DNA from: Candidatus Zixiibacteriota bacterium
GTDB lineage: Bacteria; Zixibacteria; MSB-5A5; RBG-16-43-9
Assembly: GCA_029858245.1 (NCBI GenBank)
Contig: JAOUFL010000085.1
Location: 1 to 9,302, forward strand
Reading direction: 5' to 3'
DNA: 9,302 bases
In this document: positions 1 to 6,286 of the stretch, in pieces
Numbering within the stretch: position 1 is the stretch's first letter
How the letters are laid out: every line of letters starts with the position of its first letter
The notes under the pieces: model-generated
What the model was told of the DNA's origin: nothing
Databases searched by the model: none
Seen by the model: the letters and a program-made list of their open reading frames with translations, nothing else
Position numbers and translations under genes: made by a program

Positions 1-1763
1 TCGATCCTGGTTTTATCTATTAATTCCCTGGATTCCTTGAGGGCTTTAGTCTTGAGTTCCTTTTCGCTCTTTTCAAGTTTTTTCATCCTGTCCTTATAGA
101 GATTTAATAACTCTTCCGAGAACCTCTTTTGTTCATCAAGCGATTTTCTATTATCCCTGACCACCTTTAGGTTCTTTTCCAACTCTTCAATGAGAATACC
201 AAGATCTCTTTCCTGTGTACCTAATAACTCTGATGATTTTTGAATGATACCTTCTGGCATTCCCAATCTTCTGGCTATGTCTATTCCATAACTACCACCA
301 GGATATCCGATATGAAACCTGAACGTTGGTATTAGGCTTTCCCTGTCAAATTCCAATGAGGCGTTCTCCACTTCAGGATGAATCTTTGATAAGGTTTTCA
401 AAACTCCCTGATGAGTGGTGATAATCGTCCGCGCTTTACTCCTGAGAAACTCTGAAATGATAGCTTCAGCTAAAGCTGCGCCTTCCTTGGGATCGGTTCC
501 AGCACCTAACTCGTCCAGGAGAACCAGGCAATTTTCATCTGAATTTTTCAGGGCTTTGATTATCTGACTTATATGAGAGGAAAAAGTGGATAATGACATT
601 TCTATGGACTGCTCATCACCTATATCGGAAAATATCTTCTCGAAAATCGGAAGCGTAGAGCTTGAGTCAGACGGGATATGAAGCCCGGATTGAGCTAAAA
701 GAGCCGTAATGCCAACTGTTTTTAAGGCAACTGTTTTTCCCCCTGTATTGGGTCCGGTAATTATCAGGATTCTGAAGGTTTTACCTATTTCCAAGGAAAG
801 AGGAACAATTTGGTCCTGGGGAATAGCACCAGAAAGATATAAAAGCGGGTGTCGTGCATTCTTTAAATTAACATAGCCTTCGGAATTGAATTTTGGCTCG
901 TTCCCTTTGTAACTTAAGGATATAAGCGCTTTGGCATAGATGAAATCGAGCTCGGCTATTGTCTCCAATGAGGTATTGAGATCATATAAGTTTTCCCTTA
1001 CCATAGAGGTGATCTTTTTCAAAATTTTCTCGACTTCATTTTTTTCCTCAATTTCCAATTCTCTCTGTCGATTGTTAAGTTCCACAACTGCCAGCGGCTC
1101 GACAAAGAACGTAGCTCCTGAACCGGAACGGTCGTGCACAATGCCTTTGCTTTTTTGAAACTCCTCCATAGGAACTGAAACTACATATCTTCCTTCTCTT
1201 AAGGTAATAACCTCTTCCTGAATTTCGCCTTTCTTCTTCTTCAGAATATTATGTAATTTGTCTAAAATCCTTTCTCGATTGGTATTCTTCTCCTGCCTGA
1301 TGGAAAAAAGAGCCCTGGTAGCGTTATCTCTTATCTCCCCTGAGAAATCTATGGATTTATTTATGGCAGAAGAAAGCTCGTCAAATGGTTTGAGTTGAAA
1401 AACAATTGAGCTTATCTGCGGGTATTTTTTTTCCTTTTCCTGAATAAACTTGAGTAGCTTCCGGCAGAGTTTGAGCATTTCCTCAATTTTTAAAAAGCAA
1501 TCCGGCTCCAGATAACTACCAGTTATTTCTGCTTTTTTAAAATATACCGATAGATCAGGGATTCTGTATAGTGGAAATTTCTCCTCGAATTGTAAAATCT
1601 CTTTAAGCTCGGTTGTATCCCTCTGCCATTTCAGAATCAGTGTTTCCTCGGAAACGGGATTTAGCGAGGAAACCTTTTTCTTGCCTAAATCTGAGAGGCA
1701 CTTCGATTCTAAAATCCTTTTTATCTTATCGAATTCTAATACTTTTAAGGTATGTTCATCCAA
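1..1763 (-). CDS. mutS2: MutS2 family ATPase (partial, C-terminus beyond window)
   Basis: MutS2 is a MutS-like ATPase. In characterised bacteria it suppresses recombination or helps resolve collided ribosomes, rather than repairing mismatches. I translated the frame by hand: it is open without a stop from the left edge to 1763, about 587 residues. The N-terminus (MDEHTLKVLEFDKIKRIL) is typical of the family. The Walker A motif GPNTGGKT is at about residues 337-344, Walker B (LLDELGAGTDP) centres on D417-E418, and TTHQ is at 449-452. A charged, probably coiled-coil segment begins near residue 510. Family members are about 780 residues, so the KOW-like region and the Smr nuclease domain should lie outside the window. 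The start is a TTG: no in-frame ATG precedes the conserved N-terminus, the next codon upstream that matters is a TGA 12 codons before it, and the Shine-Dalgarno is weak. It lies 96 nt after cvpA, a pairing also known from other bacteria (Bacillus yshB-polX-mutSB). Confidence 0.95.
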   Translation of the reverse strand, partial: MDEHTLKVLEFDKIKRILESKCLSDLGKKKVSSLNPVSEETLILKWQRDTTELKEILQFEEKFPLYRIPDLSVYFKKAEITGSYLEPDCFLKIEEMLKLCRKLLKFIQEKEKKYPQISSIVFQLKPFDELSSAINKSIDFSGEIRDNATRALFSIRQEKNTNRERILDKLHNILKKKKGEIQEEVITLREGRYVVSVPMEEFQKSKGIVHDRSGSGATFFVEPLAVVELNNRQRELEIEEKNEVEKILKKITSMVRENLYDLNTSLETIAELDFIYAKALISLSYKGNEPKFNSEGYVNLKNARHPLLYLSGAIPQDQIVPLSLEIGKTFRILIITGPNTGGKTVALKTVGITALLAQSGLHIPSDSSSTLPIFEKIFSDIGDEQSIEMSLSTFSSHISQIIKALKNSDENCLVLLDELGAGTDPKEGAALAEAIISEFLRSKARTIITTHQGVLKTLSKIHPEVENASLEFDRESLIPTFRFHIGYPGGSYGIDIARRLGMPEGIIQKSSELLGTQERDLGILIEELEKNLKVVRDNRKSLDEQKRFSEELLNLYKDRMKKLEKSEKELKTKALKESRELIDKTRI

Positions 1764-1859
1764 AGGATATATAAATCTTCTAATGTTTAAGGGTTCTCAA
1801 GTCAGGCGAACAGGAGCTGGTAGATTTTTAAAGGCGATTAACTAAATAATATCTAAGAA

Positions 1860-2504
1860 TTATTCCCCTTGTCCGAAATACTCCTCCAGATCCTGAATAA
1901 TTATCTCTGCCCGGTTAGTTCTGCGGGGTGGAGTTCTTCCCAGAGATTCCCAGGGACTTTTAACTCCCTCTGGAGATTCCTGAATCAAAGCCACTTTCAA
2001 TTTATTCACAAATGAACTTCTCCTGGGATGTAAAAAAGATGATTCCTGATAGATCAAGGGAACTGAACCCCTGATCAAAGGTCCCAGAAAAGAGGCATCA
2101 ATCTTATTGGTCAAACTAAGAGGCAGAGGAGGAAAGATCAACAGGATCAGGACGAATCCCAGTAAAATCCATCCCTGAATAACCCCAAAAACCATTCCTC
2201 CGAATTTATCAATCTTTCCTAATGGATTTAAAGAAGCAACCTTATAGAACAAAAAACCTAAAAGTTTAACTAACAGATATACTAGAGCAAAAACAATAAT
2301 CAGGCTGAAAAAAGAGACTACCACCGGCGATACTTTCATATTAGACAAAACCCTTAAGGTTACTAGATCAACATAATTAATCGAAACGATAACCCCCAGG
2401 ATAAGACCAATTATTCCCATCATGCCGCTGAAAAACCCGCGTTTTGAGCCAATAAAAACTGCTACCACAAGCAGCGCTATTAAAACATAATCAATCCAGT
2501 TCAT
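1860..2504 (-). CDS. cvpA: CvpA family inner-membrane protein
   Basis: This is a CvpA (colicin V production) family protein of 214 residues. Its molecular role is poorly defined; in enterobacteria it is linked to colicin V export and envelope homeostasis. Four hydrophobic segments are visible at about residues 5-20, 28-46, 60-88 and 104-125. The family signature is present: a Lys-Arg-Gly-Phe-Phe turn after helix 1, and NPLGKIDKFGGMVFGVIQG leading into the last helix. After residue 130 comes a tail of about 85 residues that is mostly polar and basic, longer than in the usual family member of about 160-180 residues. The start is secure: ATG preceded by a strong purine-rich Shine-Dalgarno (GGGAGGGAG, 2507-2515). 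It probably begins a two-gene unit with mutS2, because an intrinsic terminator separates it from yqeY upstream. Confidence 0.9.
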   Translation of the reverse strand: MNWIDYVLIALLVVAVFIGSKRGFFSGMMGIIGLILGVIVSINYVDLVTLRVLSNMKVSPVVVSFFSLIIVFALVYLLVKLLGFLFYKVASLNPLGKIDKFGGMVFGVIQGWILLGFVLILLIFPPLPLSLTNKIDASFLGPLIRGSVPLIYQESSFLHPRRSSFVNKLKVALIQESPEGVKSPWESLGRTPPRRTNRAEIIIQDLEEYFGQGE

Positions 2505-2530
2505 AACTCCCTCCCTTCAAATTTAACTAT

Positions 2531-2559
2531 TTATTACCTTGCCTTAAAACTCAATTCAA
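2531..2559 (-). promoter_or_regulatory. Candidate sigma70-type promoter for cvpA-mutS2
   Basis: On the minus strand a TTGAAT box (2554-2559) and a TAATAA box (2531-2536) are separated by 17 nt. Transcription would start near 2524, leaving a leader of about 20 nt that contains the cvpA Shine-Dalgarno. The position fits, since the yqeY terminator lies just upstream. The region is AT-rich, so chance matches are likely and this is only a candidate. Confidence 0.4.
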
Positions 2560-2642
2560 AAACTATCATTACACACTGAATTAATCTTGGACTTATCTTA
2601 CATAATTTAACTCCAGAAACTAACTTAGCAAGTCTTTTTCTC

Positions 2643-2681
2643 ACAAAAAAACGTCACTCTTTAAAATTCAAGAGTGACGTT
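2643..2681 (-). terminator. Intrinsic terminator after rpsU-yqeY
   Basis: A perfect 12-bp inverted repeat (2650-2661 paired with 2670-2681, arm AACGTCACTCTT) encloses an 8-nt loop. Read on the minus strand it is followed at once by a run of T residues. There is no T-run on the other side, so it is directional and terminates minus-strand transcripts. It lies 26 nt beyond the stop codon of yqeY and separates that unit from cvpA-mutS2. Confidence 0.93.
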
Positions 2682-2706
2682 CTGCCTATGAATTTGATAT
2701 CTCTTT

Positions 2707-3162
2707 TCATTCCTGGCTGGTTTTTAATTTGTTTGTAACCAGGAGTTTAACCATTTTACCATCTGCCCTGCCTTTTATTCCGGGCATAAGCGCTTTCATT
2801 ACCTTGCCAATGTCCTTCTCGCCTTCAGCCTTCACCTCGGAAATAATTTCTTCGACCAATTTTTCAATTTCTATTTGGTTTAACTGTTGCGGCAGATATT
2901 CCAGAATTAACTTAAGCTCTTCCTCCTCCTGATTAACCAGATCTTCCCTGTTGCCTCTTTTGAATTGCTCGATTGAATCACGATGCTTTTTAGCAGCGTA
3001 TGAAAGAACCTCAAGTATTTCTTCTTCAGAAAGCTCCTCACCTTTCTCGATCTCTTTGTATTGAATGTCTGATTTCAGAAGGCGGGTGAGACTCAATTTG
3101 AGTTTTTCACCCGCCTTCTGAGCTGATTTCATATCCTGGATTATTCTTTGTTTGAGATCCAT
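2707..3162 (-). CDS. yqeY: GatB/YqeY domain-containing protein
   Basis: This 151-residue protein is a free-standing version of the tRNA-binding tail domain of GatB, the amidotransferase subunit. YqeY proteins are widespread small cytosolic proteins thought to act in tRNA or aminoacylation biology, but no reaction is firmly assigned. Recognisable family parts are the N-terminal helix starting MDLKQRI, the YLPQQL motif near residue 90, and the C-terminal stretch DIGKVMKALMPGIKGRADGKMVKLLV. The length matches the family (about 148-150). The start codon overlaps the rpsU stop as TAATG (one shared base), which suggests translational coupling. No strong separate Shine-Dalgarno is seen. The rpsU-yqeY pair is conserved across many bacteria, which supports both calls. 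Confidence 0.95.
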   Translation of the reverse strand: MDLKQRIIQDMKSAQKAGEKLKLSLTRLLKSDIQYKEIEKGEELSEEEILEVLSYAAKKHRDSIEQFKRGNREDLVNQEEEELKLILEYLPQQLNQIEIEKLVEEIISEVKAEGEKDIGKVMKALMPGIKGRADGKMVKLLVTNKLKTSQE

Positions 3163-3368
3163 TAACTACCCAGGGTTGATTCCTCTATTAGTCTGCGTCT
3201 GCTTTTACGTCTGGCTGCAGCCATTTTCCTTTTCCTCTTCTCAGAGGGTTTCTCGAAATGCTGGTGCTTTCTCACATCTGCAAGTATACCAGCTCTTTCG
3301 CAGGATTTAGTAAAGCGACGAAGAGCTTTCTCGAAACTTTCATTATCCCGAATTCTGACTACGGTCAT
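3162..3368 (-). CDS. rpsU: Small ribosomal subunit protein bS21
   Basis: bS21 is a small basic protein of the 30S platform, near the anti-Shine-Dalgarno end of 16S rRNA, and contributes to initiation. The 68-residue product has the family hallmarks: an N-terminal TVVRIRDNESFEKALRRF, a central KSCERAGIL, and a strongly basic KRKRKMAAARRKSRRR tail. Upstream of the ATG is AAAGGGGG (3379-3386), 10 nt away. In the same frame a TAG sits three codons upstream, so the start is fixed. The start codon overlaps by four bases (ATGA) the end of an 18-codon upstream ORF, and the stop overlaps the start of yqeY. A near-consensus promoter lies about 70 nt upstream. Confidence 0.97.
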   Translation of the reverse strand: MTVVRIRDNESFEKALRRFTKSCERAGILADVRKHQHFEKPSEKRKRKMAAARRKSRRRLIEESTLGS

Positions 3369-3421
3369 CTCATTCTAACCCCCTTTCTCTCCGTATTATA
3401 TGTTATATAAATTTTTTTCAT
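3365..3421 (-). CDS. Candidate leader peptide ORF upstream of rpsU
   Basis: An 18-codon ORF encodes MKKIYITYNTERKGVRMR. It starts with ATG at 3421, four nt after an AGAGG (3426-3430), and its TGA overlaps the rpsU ATG in an ATGA junction. The promoter just upstream predicts a transcript start near 3433, so this would be the first ORF on the mRNA with only about 12 nt of leader. The rpsU Shine-Dalgarno lies inside its codons 13-15, so a translating ribosome would cover it. The product is basic (K2, K3, R12, K13, R16, R18). I know of no family it belongs to. It may act only through its translation, for example by coupling, or it may be a chance ORF in AT-rich sequence. Confidence 0.42.
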   Translation of the reverse strand: MKKIYITYNTERKGVRMR

Positions 3422-3748
3422 ATATCCTCTAAGTTTATTATTATATATAAAATATACTAATTTTGTCAAGAAAAAATTTGTTATTACAATATTTTTGAAA
3501 ATGTCGGACACTTATCTCTTAAGATAACAAACTTAAATGAACAGGTTGAAATGTCTTATATGATACATTTATTTTACTTGTTATCTAACTTAAACTTACA
3601 AGATTTTAAGTTGTTTATTTATCAAACTGGATTATATTCTCTTCTTAAATTAACATTTGACCTGTGACTTATTAGTATTCCTAATTCTTTAATTTTTAAA
3701 AGCTTGCAAAAACATAAAGTAACTATGAATTCTGTTTTTTTAATCGAA
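3422..3748. other. AT-rich intergenic region between rsmE and rpsU
   Basis: About 330 nt hold no recognisable gene. The right part (to 3469) is the rpsU promoter. The rest contains several inverted repeats. AGATAACAA (3522-3530) can pair with TTGTTATCT (3578-3586). The competing short hairpin TTATCT/AGATAA (3512-3517 with 3522-3527) uses the same arm. An imperfect 13-nt pair lies at 3541-3554 and 3653-3665, and there is a small TGTCGGACA dyad at 3502-3510. I found no convincing terminator for the rsmE operon: no stable stem followed by T-run is visible on the minus strand after 3749. Confidence 0.6.
3440..3469 (-). promoter_or_regulatory. Near-perfect sigma70-type promoter of rpsU-yqeY
   Basis: On the minus strand a perfect TTGACA (3464-3469) and a perfect TATAAT (3440-3445) are separated by 18 nt. 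Transcription should start near 3433. Matching all 12 consensus bases is what one expects for a strongly expressed ribosomal protein gene, and the position directly ahead of the leader ORF and rpsU supports the call. Confidence 0.85.
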
Positions 3749-4504
3749 TTACCCTAAATCCTCCAATTCGTGCAAAACCAGTGAAGAAAAGACAAATCCT
3801 GCAGTCTCAGAACGTAATCTTCTCTGTCCCAGAGTAATCGGTATAATTCCACCAATGAATGCCTTTTCTAACTCCTCTTGAGAAAATCCACTCTCGGGAC
3901 CTACTATAATCAAAACCTTTTTATATATTTTGCTTGACTCAAAAATCTCCTTGATTGACTTTGACTTTTTACTCTGACAGGCTATAAGCGCTAAATCATA
4001 ATCCTTAGCTCTGGTTAAAATGTCCTGGAATAAAACTGGTTTCTGAATATCAGGAAGTATTGAACGTAAAGACTGCTTCATACTGCTTATGGCTATTCTT
4101 TTCCATCTATTTAAACGGTTAAATCCCTTACCTTCCTTCGACAATTTTATCATACTTCTCTCTGTTATCAGGGGTATGAAGGAGGAGACTCCAATCTCCG
4201 TTACCTTTTCGATTAAGAAATCCATCCTCACCCCTTTGATCAAAGCCTGGGCTAAAGTTAGATAGACGATAGGTTCGTTTTCTTTTCTCGTTTTATTAAG
4301 GACCACTGCTATTATCTGGTCTTTACCTGTTTCTGAAATACGAGCCTGGTATTTTATACCCTCTCCGTTAACTACCTCAATAACCTCTCCTTTACCTTTT
4401 CTTAAAACCAGGGTAATATGTTTAGCCTCATCCCCCATAATTTTGAGGTGGTCTTTATCAACATTCTGGGGCTCGACATAAAAATATGTAATCACTTTTC
4501 TCAC
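3749..4504 (-). CDS. rsmE: 16S rRNA (uracil(1498)-N3)-methyltransferase RsmE
   Basis: RsmE is a SPOUT-class (trefoil-knot) enzyme that methylates N3 of U1498 in 16S rRNA using S-adenosylmethionine. The 251-residue product has an N-terminal PUA-like part with the conserved GDEAKHITLVLRKGKG (about 24-39). It also has ALIKGVRMDFLIEKVTEIGV (87-106), the NRWKRI...MKQSLR helix (132-147), and the two SAM-binding knot motifs VGPESGFSQEE (201-211) and LGQRRLRSETA (225-235). The usual knot motif is GPEGGFS; here Ser replaces the second Gly. The length is normal. The start is a GTG that overlaps the prmA stop as GTGA. A second GTG at residue 4 would give VITYFYVEP, closer to the usual family N-terminus, and is an alternative start. 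It is the last gene of the mtaB-prmA-rsmE unit. Confidence 0.95.
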   Translation of the reverse strand: MRKVITYFYVEPQNVDKDHLKIMGDEAKHITLVLRKGKGEVIEVVNGEGIKYQARISETGKDQIIAVVLNKTRKENEPIVYLTLAQALIKGVRMDFLIEKVTEIGVSSFIPLITERSMIKLSKEGKGFNRLNRWKRIAISSMKQSLRSILPDIQKPVLFQDILTRAKDYDLALIACQSKKSKSIKEIFESSKIYKKVLIIVGPESGFSQEELEKAFIGGIIPITLGQRRLRSETAGFVFSSLVLHELEDLG

Positions 4505-5013
4505 TCTTCTCGGGTTTTATTCAGTACCAGGCAAATCCAGCCTTTTTCTTGCATGATTTCTTTTATTAATATATTTTTTTCTGACAGAAGGAAGCTTTCC
4601 ATCTGTTTTTTTCCTTCACCCAGAATACCAGATAAAATAAAATTTCCTCCTTTTTTTAAAACTCTATTCATCTTCGTAAAAAGCTTCATTATCTCGGCAC
4701 CTGTCAGATTAGTCATAACTATAGCAAAGACACCTCCCTCTATGTTATTATCTAAAGTCCCTTCTCTTAAATCAACTATTTTTTCAGTTTTGTTCTTAAT
4801 AATATTTTACCATGCATTCTCTATAGCAACAGGATCGATATCCAGCGCCAGCACATTTGTTCTATTTTTAAGAAATCCTCTTAAAATGCAACTACCTTTT
4901 TTACCCTCCTCTATAATATAACCTCTGTACCCGTTTTCCACTAAATAATTTCCAACTAATTTAGTTAAAGAACCAGGGGACACTAATTTTATCTCGTTAT
5001 AATAATTATCCAT
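4501..5013 (-). pseudogene. prmA: Remnant of prmA, ribosomal protein L11 methyltransferase
   Basis: PrmA trimethylates ribosomal protein L11. The frame from ATG 5013 to TGA 4501 contains one internal TAA (4807-4809), so it is read as two pieces, of 68 residues (from 5013) and about 100 residues. Both pieces are in the same frame and match PrmA in order. There is an N-terminal domain start (VGNYLVENGYRGYIIEEG), then directly NVLALDIDPVAIENA (SAM motif II). After the TAA come FAIVMTNLTGAEI (motif IV region), VLKKGGNFILSGIL and the C-terminal GWICLVLNK. Complete PrmA is about 290-310 residues. Here only about 170 codons remain, and the missing part includes the rest of the N-terminal domain and the glycine-rich SAM motif I. 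The two lesions, internal deletion and stop, make activity very unlikely. It overlaps mtaB by 8 nt and rsmE by 4 nt, so it still occupies its operon slot. Confidence 0.85.
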
Positions 5014-6286
5014 ATATTATCTCCCCCACCAGATATTTATCCTTTCTTTCTTTCACCTTTATGGTCAATAGCCTATTTTTAAAATCCTCTTTATTCTCTA
5101 TAAGAACTCGCATGTAATTCCCTGTCATCCCGATTAATCTGTTAGAGTTTTTATCTTTGTTGTTTTCAACTAAAATCTCCATTTCTCTGTCAATAAAACT
5201 ATCAAGATGTTTTTCCCATTTCTCCTTCCCTGTCTGATGTAAAATCCTGCTTCTTTTTTTAATCATCTGAGGAGAAATTTTATCAGTCATTTCAGAAGCC
5301 AGAGTACCTTTTCTGTCAGAATAACTAAAGACATGCAGGTAAGCTAAGGGTATCGATTGAATAAATCCACAGGTTTTCTCAAAATCATCCTCTTTTTCTC
5401 CCGGGAATCCAGCTATCACATCAGCACCAAGGCTTATCCCCTCGATTTTCCGGGAGAGTTTTTCAACTAAATTTCTATACTCTTCTACCCTGTATTCTCT
5501 GTTCATTTTACTCAGAATCCTGTTACTGCCAGACTGTAAGGGAATATGGAAATGAGAACATACTCTGCTGTTTTCAGCCATAATTCTTATCAGTTCATCA
5601 TCAATTTCCCCGGGTTCTATTGAACTCAACCTCACTCTTTCTATCCTGGACTCTTTCAGAATTTTCTGTAAAAGAGCTGAGAGATTAATGCTATTATACG
5701 CATATTTACCTGTATGAACGCCAGTGAGAACTACTTCTTTGAATCCTCTCTCCCTTAGACCTGTTATTTCTTCTACAATCTCATCTGCATTTCTGGACCA
5801 TTCCCTTCCCCTTACTTTTGGAACAACACAGTAGGCACAGGTCTGATTACATCCATCCTGAATTTTCACCAGAGCACGGGTATGTTTAAACCGACCTTCA
5901 ACTCTGAATTTTTCCTCTTGTATCTCTGGTTTTTCATTATACAATCTCTCCAGAATTATCTTCCCAATACTTTTTTTCTCCTCGTTTCCCAGCACCAGAC
6001 TGACTCCCGGTAGATTTTCGAGGTACTCGGGTTCCAGCGCGGAATAACAACCTACTGTAACTATCCGGGAATCAGGTGATTTTCTGAAAGCCCTATAAAT
6101 AGCCTGTCTTGTGGAATAATCGCTTTGGGAGGTAACCGTACAGGTATTAATCAGATATATATCAGCTTTTTCTGAAAAATCAACCCTTTTAAATCCGTAC
6201 TTTTCCAGGCTCTCTCCCATCCATTCGGACTCATACTGGTTAAGCTTACATCCCACAGTAAATATAGCTACTTTCTTTTGTATCAT
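5006..6286 (-). CDS. mtaB: tRNA (N6-threonylcarbamoyladenosine(37)-C2)-methylthiotransferase MtaB
   Basis: MtaB is a radical-SAM methylthiotransferase that converts t6A37 to ms2t6A37 in tRNAs reading ANN codons. From ATG 6286 the product has 426 residues. The N-terminal methylthiotransferase domain carries cluster cysteines C13 (TVGCKLNQYE), C49 (INTCTV) and C80 (VGCYS). The radical-SAM core has CNQTCAYC (C146, C150, C153) and the VPKVRGRE stretch, then HIPLQSGS and GADVIAGFPGE. A TRAM-like RNA-binding domain forms the last 60 or so residues. VGCKLNQYE and the overall length favour MtaB over MiaB or RimO. The frame stays open to a TTG at 6340 preceded by GGAG, which would add 18 residues unlike the family. 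I chose the ATG because it gives the typical MIQKKVAIFTVGC start, although it lacks a clear Shine-Dalgarno. It heads a unit with prmA and rsmE. Confidence 0.95.
   Translation of the reverse strand: MIQKKVAIFTVGCKLNQYESEWMGESLEKYGFKRVDFSEKADIYLINTCTVTSQSDYSTRQAIYRAFRKSPDSRIVTVGCYSALEPEYLENLPGVSLVLGNEEKKSIGKIILERLYNEKPEIQEEKFRVEGRFKHTRALVKIQDGCNQTCAYCVVPKVRGREWSRNADEIVEEITGLRERGFKEVVLTGVHTGKYAYNSINLSALLQKILKESRIERVRLSSIEPGEIDDELIRIMAENSRVCSHFHIPLQSGSNRILSKMNREYRVEEYRNLVEKLSRKIEGISLGADVIAGFPGEKEDDFEKTCGFIQSIPLAYLHVFSYSDRKGTLASEMTDKISPQMIKKRSRILHQTGKEKWEKHLDSFIDREMEILVENNKDKNSNRLIGMTGNYMRVLIENKEDFKNRLLTIKVKERKDKYLVGEIIYG

Noticed and set aside
940..1158. A 72-codon plus-strand frame inside mutS2
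   Set aside because: It is antisense to a fully open, strongly conserved MutS2 frame, has Ser/Phe-rich shadow composition and no ribosome binding context.
1764..1859. A small gene or separate promoter between cvpA and mutS2
   Set aside because: No ORF with a ribosome site and no -35/-10 pair of useful quality is visible in the 96 nt; it is most simply an intra-operon spacer.
3680..3748. Intrinsic terminator after rsmE
   Set aside because: Only a 4-bp CTTT/AAAG stem in AT-rich sequence is present, with no stable hairpin followed by a T-run on the minus strand.
4418..4921. A 167-codon open frame on the plus strand
   Set aside because: It is antisense to rsmE and the prmA remnant, whose protein motifs are clear. 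The translation is low-complexity (Phe, Ser, Ile rich), as expected for the shadow of an AT-rich gene.
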